In this document: piece after piece, positions 1-7,248 of the stretch
Layout: each line of letters begins with the position of its first letter
Position numbering within the stretch: position 1 is the first letter of the stretch
Origin: VRUG01 sp965372745
GTDB lineage: Bacteria > Planctomycetota > Phycisphaerae > Sedimentisphaerales > Anaerobacaceae
Direction of reading: 5' to 3'
NCBI GenBank assembly: GCA_965372745.1
Contig: CBDVDM010000006.1
Span: 6,951 to 70,950, forward strand
Length of the DNA: 64,000 nucleotides
Program-made: the position numbers and the translations under genes
The notes under the pieces: generated by a model
What the model saw: the letters and a program-made list of their open reading frames with translations, nothing else
Told to the model about the DNA's origin: nothing
Database searches by the model: none

Positions 1-252
1 TGTCTCAATCCGGCCATGACCGTAAGGGTGAGTCTTATCAGCCTGTTTTGAACCAAAATGAATACCAAGAAGAACCGCTACATCCGTAGCCATATCAGAT
101 ACCGAATGAACTCCATCGGCAATTAGTGCAATGGAACCGGTTAAAAGGCCAACTGCTACTTTTACTGCTGAAAGTACAGTATTGCCAACAATACTAAGAA
201 CCGTGACGAATCTTATTTTCTTATTTGAATCTTCGATTTTATGGTCATACAT
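1..252 (-). CDS. Cation diffusion facilitator family transporter, N-terminal part
   Basis: The first 84 residues are visible; the 3' end lies outside the window. I translated it from the reverse complement, with an ATG at 250-252. It shows a hydrophobic first helix, then a second helix with DGVHSVSD, which matches the family's D-x2-H-x3-D zinc site, and a loop with HPYGHGRIE, which is diagnostic of cation diffusion facilitators. These proteins exchange Zn2+, Fe2+ or Mn2+ for protons across the inner membrane; the metal cannot be told from this fragment. It starts 4 bp after the stop of the glmM-like gene, so it is probably the last gene of the top6B-glmM transcript. Confidence 0.9.
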   Translation of the reverse strand, partial: MYDHKIEDSNKKIRFVTVLSIVGNTVLSAVKVAVGLLTGSIALIADGVHSVSDMATDVAVLLGIHFGSKQADKTHPYGHGRIET

Positions 253-256
253 TCCG

Positions 257-1633
257 CTACCCGATTATTTCCTGACGGATTTTCATAACCGCATCGATAT
301 ATTTACGGGCAATACTCTTGTCTTTTGCCTCAACTATTATTCTCATTATCGGTTCGGTATTACTCATCCTCAAATGTAACCAGCTATCATCGAAATCAAA
401 TCGACAGCCATCTGTGGTGTTTAATTTCGCATCTTTAAAAATATTCTTTGCACCGTTTATTATTTGTTGAGCCTGAGTTTTATCAGCAGTTAATTTTTCT
501 TTTCTCATATAATAGCCGCCGATTTGCTCGACTAATTCATTTATTGTCTTATCCGTTTCGGCCATTAACTCGAGCACAAAGGCAATAGCTACAAGACTGT
601 CACGAATCGGACCGACTCGCAAATCAATAACACCCCCGTTACCCTCTCCGCCTATAATGCAGTCATGTTTAATCATTGCCGCAGCAACATTAGCTTCACC
701 GACTGCCGTGCGATAAACTTTACCACCTGCTTTTTCGGCGATATCATCTATCATCCGAGATGTTGAAAGATTTGTCGCAGCAGTTCCGCTTTTTTTGCTG
801 AACATATATTTGGCTGCTAAAGCCAGGGTATATTCCTCACCTATGAAAACGCCATTCTCATCAACAATTGCCAACCTGTCGGCATCCGGGTCCTGGGCAA
901 AACCAATCTGGGCATGCTCTTTTTTCACAACCTCGCACAACTCTGTCAGATTTTCAGCAATCGGCTCGGGCGTATGCGCAAACAGACCTGTTGGTTCATT
1001 ATTTATTGCCACCACATCACAGCCAAGCTGCTCTAACATCTTTTTACCAATATATCCCCCTGCTCCATTGACACTATCCAGAACCACTTTAAAGTTTTTC
1101 TGAGAGATTAGCTCACTATCAACTAAAACCATCACTTTGGAAATGTGATAATCATCAGTCTGGTTATTGGTTGTTATTTGACCATAGTTAGGTGGTTCAA
1201 CAAGAGAAAAATCTTTATTGAAAAAGCAGCTTTTAATTTTTTCAGCGTCATCGGCTGGCGGAGCTATCCCATTATCGAGCAACAGTTTAATACCATTGTA
1301 TTGAACCGGATTATGCGAAGCAGTAATGATAACACCGCCATCACATTTTAGCTCTCTAACCATAATCCCGACACTGGGAGTCGTTACTATCCCTAAATCT
1401 ATCACATCGATACCGGCAGAACATAAACCTGATATAACAGCCGATTTGAGTATTTGGCCGCTTGGTCGGGAATCCCTGCCGATACATACGGACAAATTTC
1501 CCTTTTTGCTGCCATATTTATTCTTCAAAAATGTCCCAAAGCTGCATCCGTAATCAGTGGCAATTTCAGATGTGAGGTTTTTGTCGGTGATACCCCTCAT
1601 ACCGCTGATACTGATAATTAACTCCTGAGCCAT
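257..1633 (-). CDS. glmM: Phosphoglucosamine mutase / phosphomannomutase family (GlmM-like)
   Basis: 458 residues, a full-length alpha-D-phosphohexomutase. The catalytic phosphoserine loop TASHNP is near residue 105, the Mg2+ loop DPDADR near residue 250, the sugar-specificity loop reads GGEGNGGV, and the C-terminal phosphate-binding loop is RMSNTEPIMR. Family members interconvert hexose 6- and 1-phosphates; GlmM makes glucosamine 1-phosphate for UDP-GlcNAc. The GEGNGGV loop resembles archaeal-type GlmM/ManB more than enterobacterial GlmM, so the substrate is not certain. A GAGGT ribosome site stands 5 bases before the ATG, and the gene begins 8 bp after the top6B stop, so the two are probably cotranscribed. 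Confidence 0.85.
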   Translation of the reverse strand: MAQELIISISGMRGITDKNLTSEIATDYGCSFGTFLKNKYGSKKGNLSVCIGRDSRPSGQILKSAVISGLCSAGIDVIDLGIVTTPSVGIMVRELKCDGGVIITASHNPVQYNGIKLLLDNGIAPPADDAEKIKSCFFNKDFSLVEPPNYGQITTNNQTDDYHISKVMVLVDSELISQKNFKVVLDSVNGAGGYIGKKMLEQLGCDVVAINNEPTGLFAHTPEPIAENLTELCEVVKKEHAQIGFAQDPDADRLAIVDENGVFIGEEYTLALAAKYMFSKKSGTAATNLSTSRMIDDIAEKAGGKVYRTAVGEANVAAAMIKHDCIIGGEGNGGVIDLRVGPIRDSLVAIAFVLELMAETDKTINELVEQIGGYYMRKEKLTADKTQAQQIINGAKNIFKDAKLNTTDGCRFDFDDSWLHLRMSNTEPIMRIIVEAKDKSIARKYIDAVMKIRQEIIG

Positions 1634-1641
1634 CGGTTACC

Positions 1642-3444
1642 TCAAATCTTTCGTGTCTTTTCCAAAATTTTCTCAAGCTTGTTAATTACTGTATTGACCT
1701 GATTTTTCTTCAACGACAAAATCTCCTCCAGTGCCTCGCCAATATACGGCAGATATATCTTGATGTAACGTCTTTTGTCTATTTCCTGCTGAATGCGTTT
1801 TTTCTTTCGCAGATAAATTCCAAGCTGTCTGCCGCATTCCTGGACAGCTAACTGAATCTCCTTGATTATCTCGGGATAATGAGCAATTGCTTCCTTACTT
1901 TCGGATGTAAACGGTACCCACACTGATGCAAAATGAATCATCAATGTTACCGGCCCTGCCGGCAGAGCACCCCTGCTTTGACTCAGTGCATAGTTTCGCC
2001 AGTTAACGTCAAGAGCCGATTTGTATATCGCACATGCGGACTGCTGGTATAACAAAGGAACACGATTTGCGATTCGTATAACACGCATTAAAGGCTCTTT
2101 ATCAGGGTTACTGTTTCCGTTTTTTGTTCCATACGCTAATGCTGCTTCGACAAGAAACGGATTGCCTCGATAAACTGCAGGACTTCGCGAACAGGCGGTG
2201 TAGAAATCCGCATCAACCACAGCTCTTAGGCCTGCTTCAAGCTTCTCTGTACCTATAGGCCCGATACAATCCGTTGACGGCGCCATAATTTTTGTTTCAT
2301 TTATTGCCTTGTGCAGTTTTTCCGCATCTTTAAGTGTCATCTTCGCCGGCCGCTTTGTGCTGCGAAGCTTGGCTGTTTCACAAATCTGCTGTGCAACCCG
2401 CGAACTTATTCTCGAAAACTCATTCTTCAAAAAAGCTGACAAATGTTTAAAGGAACTGTCCTGCGCCATCTTAAGCAAAAGACCCAACTCAACACCATAA
2501 GGATGAGGTTTTATTTCCTTAGGCATAAACGGCAATTCCCTGCTTTGCCTCGGATATTCATATACCTTGCCGTCAGGTGAATTATAAATAATAGCTGCAT
2601 GTGGATTGGCCATTGCGGTCTGCGCTATATACTCATCTACCGACTGACGCCCTCTCAGATATTTGCCCTCAAGGGTTATCGTAACACTTGTTCCCGTAGA
2701 TAAATCAAAGTCACACTCTTCGTCTAAAATTATTTCAGGCCTGTTTTTACTTGTGTTAATCTGAACATGATAGTGCAGGGCGTTTTTCTTCGGGCTTGTT
2801 CGGGATATAATTTGTACCGGCTCGCCGGTAGTTAACAGCCCATACATGCCGGCAGCGGAAATGCCGATTCCCTGCTGGCCTCGACTCATCTTCAGACTGT
2901 GAAATTTACTACCATATAACAGCCTCGCAAAGATATTCGGTATCTGCTCCCTTACAATTCCAGGCCCGTTGTCCCTGACCGTCAATATAAATTTATCACC
3001 ACTGTCTTGGGTTGGCCTTATGCTAACCAGTAGGTCAGGTAATATATGTGCTTCTTCGCAGGCATCGAGAGAATTATCAACCGCTTCCTTGACGGCTGTA
3101 AGGAGTGCTTTTCGCGGGTTGTCAAAACCAAGAAGATGCCTGTTCTTAGCAAAAAACTCGCTGATACTTATTGCCCGCTGCTTAGCAGCCATTGATTCAG
3201 CGGTGGCAGCTACAGCACTTTTGCGTTTATTAGGCAATCTGGCTTTAGATTTTTTAACAGAGGCTTTAGTTTTCGCTTTAACCTCTTTTTTCTTTTTTGT
3301 TTTCGCCTTTATTACCGTCACTTTCGGTTTTTTATTGTCTACTGTTTTGGCCTTGGCTTTCTTCCTTTTTGTAATTGTCTTTACTGCAGATGTATCAAAC
3401 TCAAAATTCATTTGTTTTGCCGAACGAGATTTCTTAGATGCCAT
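1642..3444 (-). CDS. top6B: DNA topoisomerase VI subunit B (ATPase subunit)
   Basis: 600 residues. After a lysine-rich, low-complexity tail (about residues 1-75) comes a GHKL ATPase domain: N-box EAVDNSLDACEEA, G1 box DNGPGI and G2 box GQQGIGISAAGMYG. A helix-two-turn-helix and a transducer region follow, matching archaeal and plant Top6B. The enzyme is a type IIB topoisomerase that passes one duplex through another, and it needs the Spo11-like A subunit for cleavage. No top6A is present in this window: glmM follows 8 bp downstream and serA lies upstream. The basic N-terminal tail is an extension not needed for the fold and may bind DNA. GGAG stands 6 bases before the ATG. Confidence 0.93.
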   Translation of the reverse strand: MASKKSRSAKQMNFEFDTSAVKTITKRKKAKAKTVDNKKPKVTVIKAKTKKKKEVKAKTKASVKKSKARLPNKRKSAVAATAESMAAKQRAISISEFFAKNRHLLGFDNPRKALLTAVKEAVDNSLDACEEAHILPDLLVSIRPTQDSGDKFILTVRDNGPGIVREQIPNIFARLLYGSKFHSLKMSRGQQGIGISAAGMYGLLTTGEPVQIISRTSPKKNALHYHVQINTSKNRPEIILDEECDFDLSTGTSVTITLEGKYLRGRQSVDEYIAQTAMANPHAAIIYNSPDGKVYEYPRQSRELPFMPKEIKPHPYGVELGLLLKMAQDSSFKHLSAFLKNEFSRISSRVAQQICETAKLRSTKRPAKMTLKDAEKLHKAINETKIMAPSTDCIGPIGTEKLEAGLRAVVDADFYTACSRSPAVYRGNPFLVEAALAYGTKNGNSNPDKEPLMRVIRIANRVPLLYQQSACAIYKSALDVNWRNYALSQSRGALPAGPVTLMIHFASVWVPFTSESKEAIAHYPEIIKEIQLAVQECGRQLGIYLRKKKRIQQEIDKRRYIKIYLPYIGEALEEILSLKKNQVNTVINKLEKILEKTRKI

Positions 3445-3578
3445 AAAAAACTCCGAATACCTCTAAATCCCTTTGCCTCTCTTTGCATTCATACCGTCGA
3501 ATGAATCGGCCCCGAAATTTCCGAAAGGACATCGGGAATTTAACGACGAAATTTCCGGTCGGCTCATACAGTGACAGG

Positions 3579-5168
3579 TTAATACAATCTACAAACATAA
3601 ATTTCATTCACAAAATCTAATTTGCCAAGCTCTTCAATACCTTTTGCATCAGGTTCTTTATCAAGGCTGATTGCAAGAATGGCTTTTCCTTCATCTAACT
3701 TCTGGCCAACACCCATTGTGCAAATGTTAATATTGTATTTGCCGCAAACCATGCCTACTGAACCGATAACACCGGGCTTATCATCATTAAAGATAACCAA
3801 AACAGCACCCTGTGGGGTAATTTCTACATTGAAACCGTCAATTTCAATAATTCTAAGCAGCGTTTCACCAAAAACCGTACCGGTTATAGTACGAGTAACT
3901 TTGTCAGTAACAACCTTTACGCTAAAACTTGCAGCAACGTCTTTAGCTGCAGGGTTCTTTGTTTCATCAATACTTATACCTCGTTCTTTTGCAAGTACTC
4001 CGACGTTAACCATGTTCAACGGCATCTCAAAGTGCCGCTGTAACAAACCAATGGCAAAACCGAGGGTAACAGACTCAACCGCCTGTTCTGCAATTGTGCC
4101 GCGGTATTGGACCTCGACATCTTTTATATGTCCCGGAGCTATCGTACTTACAAGCGTGCCGATTCGTCTGGACAATTCAGAATATTGACTGACAATTGCC
4201 GGTATGGCCCCGGTGGTAGATGGCGCATTAAGTGCATTTCTTATCGGGCCGTCCTTGATTGCATCAATGAGAATTTGCGCCGCTTCGACCGCAACTTCTA
4301 TCTGCGCCTCTTCGGTACTGGCGCCCAAGTGCGGCGTGACAAGGCAATTCTCAGACTCACTAAACCGCTTGTTTTCAGGAGGCTCTTGAGGAAATACATC
4401 CAAAGCAGCACCTGCTATGCGTTTTTCAGCCAAAGCATCATACATAGCATTTTCGTTGATTATTCCACCACGAGCACAGTTAACAAGACGGACTGTAGAT
4501 TTCATCATTTTAATTTGTTCTGCACCAATCATGTCTATCGTTTGTTCATTCCTGGGCACATGAACGGTAATATAATCGGCATTCTTAAAAATTGTCTCGA
4601 GCTGATTTACCACTTCAATGCCGAGCTTTTCTGTATCTGCCGGTGGTGCAATCGGGTCATATCCGAGAATTTTCATATTAAAACCCTGAGCCATCTTTGC
4701 AACTGCCATACCAATTCTTCCGAGACCTATTACACCGAGCACCTTGCCGTTAAGCTGGCTTCCCATATATTTTTTTCTGTCCCATGCCCCGGCTTTTAGG
4801 CTGCTGCACGCCGGCACCACATTTCGGCTCATCGAAAGCATCAGCGCCATTGTATGCTCGGCTGCACTTAATGTGTTACCTCCGGGTGTGTTCATAACGT
4901 AAATACCCTTGCGGGTTGCTTCAGGGATGTCAATGTTATCAACACCGACACCTGCCCGGGCGATTGCTTTAAGTTTACCGGGGTCAGCTAAAACACCGGC
5001 AGTAACTTTCGTGCCGCTGCGAATAATTAACCCGTCATATTTACCGATAATCTCAGCAAGCTCATCTTCACTTATTCCGGTCTTAACGACAGCCTTGAAG
5101 CCATCTGTCGAGTTAATTAAATCAATTCCTTCCTGTGCCAGTTTGTCCGTGATAATAACTTTGAACAT
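3579..5168 (-). CDS. serA: D-3-phosphoglycerate dehydrogenase
   Basis: 529 residues, the long form. The catalytic and NAD-binding domains contain the dinucleotide motif GVIGLGRIG, the substrate/catalytic loop NCARGG and the catalytic histidine in TPHLGAST. These are followed by an intervening ASB-type domain and a C-terminal ACT domain (VIFNDDKPGVIGSVG). It oxidises 3-phosphoglycerate to 3-phosphohydroxypyruvate, the first step of serine synthesis. The ACT domain suggests feedback control by serine, as in long SerA forms. GGAGG is placed 6 bases before the ATG. The start is 27 bp after the upstream lipoprotein gene. Confidence 0.95.
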   Translation of the reverse strand: MFKVIITDKLAQEGIDLINSTDGFKAVVKTGISEDELAEIIGKYDGLIIRSGTKVTAGVLADPGKLKAIARAGVGVDNIDIPEATRKGIYVMNTPGGNTLSAAEHTMALMLSMSRNVVPACSSLKAGAWDRKKYMGSQLNGKVLGVIGLGRIGMAVAKMAQGFNMKILGYDPIAPPADTEKLGIEVVNQLETIFKNADYITVHVPRNEQTIDMIGAEQIKMMKSTVRLVNCARGGIINENAMYDALAEKRIAGAALDVFPQEPPENKRFSESENCLVTPHLGASTEEAQIEVAVEAAQILIDAIKDGPIRNALNAPSTTGAIPAIVSQYSELSRRIGTLVSTIAPGHIKDVEVQYRGTIAEQAVESVTLGFAIGLLQRHFEMPLNMVNVGVLAKERGISIDETKNPAAKDVAASFSVKVVTDKVTRTITGTVFGETLLRIIEIDGFNVEITPQGAVLVIFNDDKPGVIGSVGMVCGKYNINICTMGVGQKLDEGKAILAISLDKEPDAKGIEELGKLDFVNEIYVCRLY

Positions 5169-5195
5169 TACAATCCTCCAAAAAAAATACTGCTT

Positions 5196-5861
5196 TTACC
5201 AATTTTCCCAGTCTATATTAGTTCTATCTTCTGCGATTTTAAATCTGTCTTTGGAACAGTTATAAAGATAACGCACTATACAATGAGTTAACGCATCAAC
5301 AAGTCGATTATTTGCTGTCTCTCTGTCGCCGGTTTTTGCATCGAATCCTACCTTAATTGTTTTACTTTTATCATCAACAGGCCAAAGCTTATCTGTGCTC
5401 GTTACATCAAGCAAAACAACCCCTGAATCCAACAGACCATTATAGTAATTGCTCTCGACAACCCTGTTAAGTTTATAGCGGTTCAGCACCACAAGCAAAA
5501 CAAAATCAGCCTCCAATGCCTTGCCCACCTCAACCGGCGAGAGAAGTGAAAAATCAGGTTGGGCTGAACGATACCCGGATAATTCATCATAGCTGACTAA
5601 CTGTTCCTGCTCAAATTTGATGTCCTTGATAAGCCTCTCATTTATTTTGTTCGTGAGCTGGTAGCGAAAATTAACCTCTGCTTCAAGCCAGATAGGCTGC
5701 TCAACAAGCACAAGTATCTTTTTTTCTTTTCGCGCAGACAGGTCATATTCTGCCGGGATTGTCCTTTCATGTCGTGTCGGCGTGCTCAATACTCCAATCA
5801 TGGTGCAGCCGCCTGTCAAAAGCACAATGCTTAATATCGAAAAAAGTTTTAATTTCCACAT
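5196..5861 (-). CDS. Predicted lipoprotein of unknown function
   Basis: 221 residues. A basic/hydrophobic leader ends in the lipobox LTGGC (Cys19), so the mature protein should be lipid-anchored. The rest is soluble and alpha/beta in character, with stretches such as KKILVLVEQP and ADFVLLVVLNRY. These resemble proteins that report or bind in the periplasm, but I cannot name a family. It lies 26 bp after the DUF2752 gene and probably shares its promoter at 6365-6393. No clear ribosome site precedes the ATG. Confidence 0.6.
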   Translation of the reverse strand: MWKLKLFSILSIVLLTGGCTMIGVLSTPTRHERTIPAEYDLSARKEKKILVLVEQPIWLEAEVNFRYQLTNKINERLIKDIKFEQEQLVSYDELSGYRSAQPDFSLLSPVEVGKALEADFVLLVVLNRYKLNRVVESNYYNGLLDSGVVLLDVTSTDKLWPVDDKSKTIKVGFDAKTGDRETANNRLVDALTHCIVRYLYNCSKDRFKIAEDRTNIDWENW

Positions 5862-5887
5862 TTTTAATCACACACTTTAAGCACGAA

Positions 5888-6355
5888 TCAGCCCTTCGCT
5901 GTAAGCTCACGTATCAAGGTTACTGCCCATCCGACAGCGATTACGGCTAATCCTGTAATAATTATATACCTTATCTTAACCCTGCCCATCAAAAGCCTGA
6001 AAAACCTGAAGTTTACTCCAAAAACAGCTACAAATAAAGCCAAAAATGCCGAAATTGAGGTTATTACATATAACAATCCCCCTGCCGGCTGGATATAAAA
6101 AGACCGCAATATATCCCCTTTTGCAAAAGCTATCGCCGAGGTGGTCATCCCGCACGTAGGACATGTGATACCGTAACGCTGCTTCAAACCACACGGAGCA
6201 AAGACAAGACCAATATCAAACACATCTCTGCCAACCAGCCATAACAACCACCAGGCACCTATAGCTGCCACGAAAATCGCCGCTGCTGTCAGCCGCTGCT
6301 GCGGTGTGACTTTATAGAAAATTCCAAGTTTATTTAACTCTTGGCTTGATTGCAT
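5888..6355 (-). CDS. DUF2752 family membrane protein
   Basis: 155 residues with three predicted membrane helices. The family signature CPTCGMTTSAIAFAKGD (about residues 62-78) sits between helices 1 and 2 and identifies DUF2752, a small integral membrane family of unknown role. The two cysteines of CPxCG could bind a metal or form a disulfide. Ribosome site AGAGG lies very close to the ATG. It is the first gene after promoter 6365-6393 and is divergent from the phosphatase gene at 6414. Confidence 0.75.
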   Translation of the reverse strand: MQSSQELNKLGIFYKVTPQQRLTAAAIFVAAIGAWWLLWLVGRDVFDIGLVFAPCGLKQRYGITCPTCGMTTSAIAFAKGDILRSFYIQPAGGLLYVITSISAFLALFVAVFGVNFRFFRLLMGRVKIRYIIITGLAVIAVGWAVTLIRELTAKG

Positions 6356-6364
6356 AACCTCTTT

Positions 6365-6393
6365 AAAATAAAATAACTTATACTTTATGTCAA
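6365..6393 (-). promoter_or_regulatory. Predicted sigma-70 promoter for the DUF2752/lipoprotein genes
   Basis: Read on the minus strand: TTGACA, a 17-bp spacer, then TATTTT. It is placed just upstream of the ATG at 6355, which would leave a very short leader. Confidence 0.5.
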
Positions 6394-6413
6394 GACAGAT
6401 TACGAGGTGAAAT

Positions 6414-7235
6414 ATGGCTTTGAAGCAAAAAGAATTATCGAAAATTCTGGAAACAGCAATAGTAGCTGCAAGATTGGCAGGCCAAAAGGCCCTGGAAGAA
6501 GCCGACTTTGTAAAGTTCAGGATAAAAAACGATTGTGAGCTTGTAACAGACGCCGATGCGAAATGTCAGCAGATTATTATCGATAGAATCAAAGAAACAT
6601 ATCCCGACCACGGCTTTATCGCTGAAGAGGGCCAGCAGGATGAGATGTTTAAACAGTCTCCCCGCAGCGGTGAACCGATTTGGTGGGTCATCGACCCCAT
6701 AGATGGAACAAATAATTTCGCACGTAAAATACCTATATTTGCCGTAAGCATCGCAGCTATGTACGATGGTCAGCCGATTGTAGGTGTAATTTTCGACCCA
6801 AGTACTGACTCGATGTTCACTGCTGTCAAAGACCTCGATGCCCAGATAAATGGAAGAAAAATAACAGCAAGCGATGACAAAATGGGTGAGTTCTCAAGCG
6901 TCGGACTCGACAGCCATCTCGGCGATACTGTTCCCAGCTGGGCACTTGAGATTATGCAGCGAACCAGATTCAGGATTTTAGGTTCAGCCGCGCTGCAGCT
7001 TGCTTACGCAGCAAAGGGTTCACTTATCGCCACTGTCCTGACATGCCCGAAAATATGGGATATCGCAGCCGGTGTTTTAATTGCACAATCCGCCGGTGCT
7101 TTGGTAACCGACTGGCAGGGAGAAAATATTTTCCCCTTGGATTTGGATAACTATCAGGGACAGGAATTAAATACACTCGTCGCAAACAAAAACGTCCACG
7201 CCGAGATTCTCAGCCTTTTAAAGAACAACTCTTAG
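6414..7235 (+). CDS. Inositol monophosphatase family protein
   Basis: 273 residues, the usual length of SuhB/IMPase enzymes. The metal sites are complete: EEG near residue 71, DPIDGTNNF (two Asp ligands) near residue 94, and WDIAAG near residue 213. Members dephosphorylate inositol 1-phosphate, 3'-phosphoadenosine 5'-phosphate, histidinol phosphate or similar small substrates with Mg2+; the substrate cannot be fixed from sequence. GAGGT lies 6 bases before the ATG. The gene stands alone on the plus strand and converges on the GspK gene, with only 13 bp between stops. Confidence 0.9.
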   Translation: MALKQKELSKILETAIVAARLAGQKALEEADFVKFRIKNDCELVTDADAKCQQIIIDRIKETYPDHGFIAEEGQQDEMFKQSPRSGEPIWWVIDPIDGTNNFARKIPIFAVSIAAMYDGQPIVGVIFDPSTDSMFTAVKDLDAQINGRKITASDDKMGEFSSVGLDSHLGDTVPSWALEIMQRTRFRILGSAALQLAYAAKGSLIATVLTCPKIWDIAAGVLIAQSAGALVTDWQGENIFPLDLDNYQGQELNTLVANKNVHAEILSLLKNNS

Positions 7236-7248
7236 TTGTTATACAAAT

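Noticed and set aside
2969..3466. 165-residue plus-strand frame
   Set aside because: Antisense of the lysine-rich top6B start, which gives a long hydrophobic translation by composition only.
4107..4799. 230-residue frame on the plus strand
   Set aside because: Lies entirely inside serA on the opposite strand, with no motif; a shadow of the real gene.
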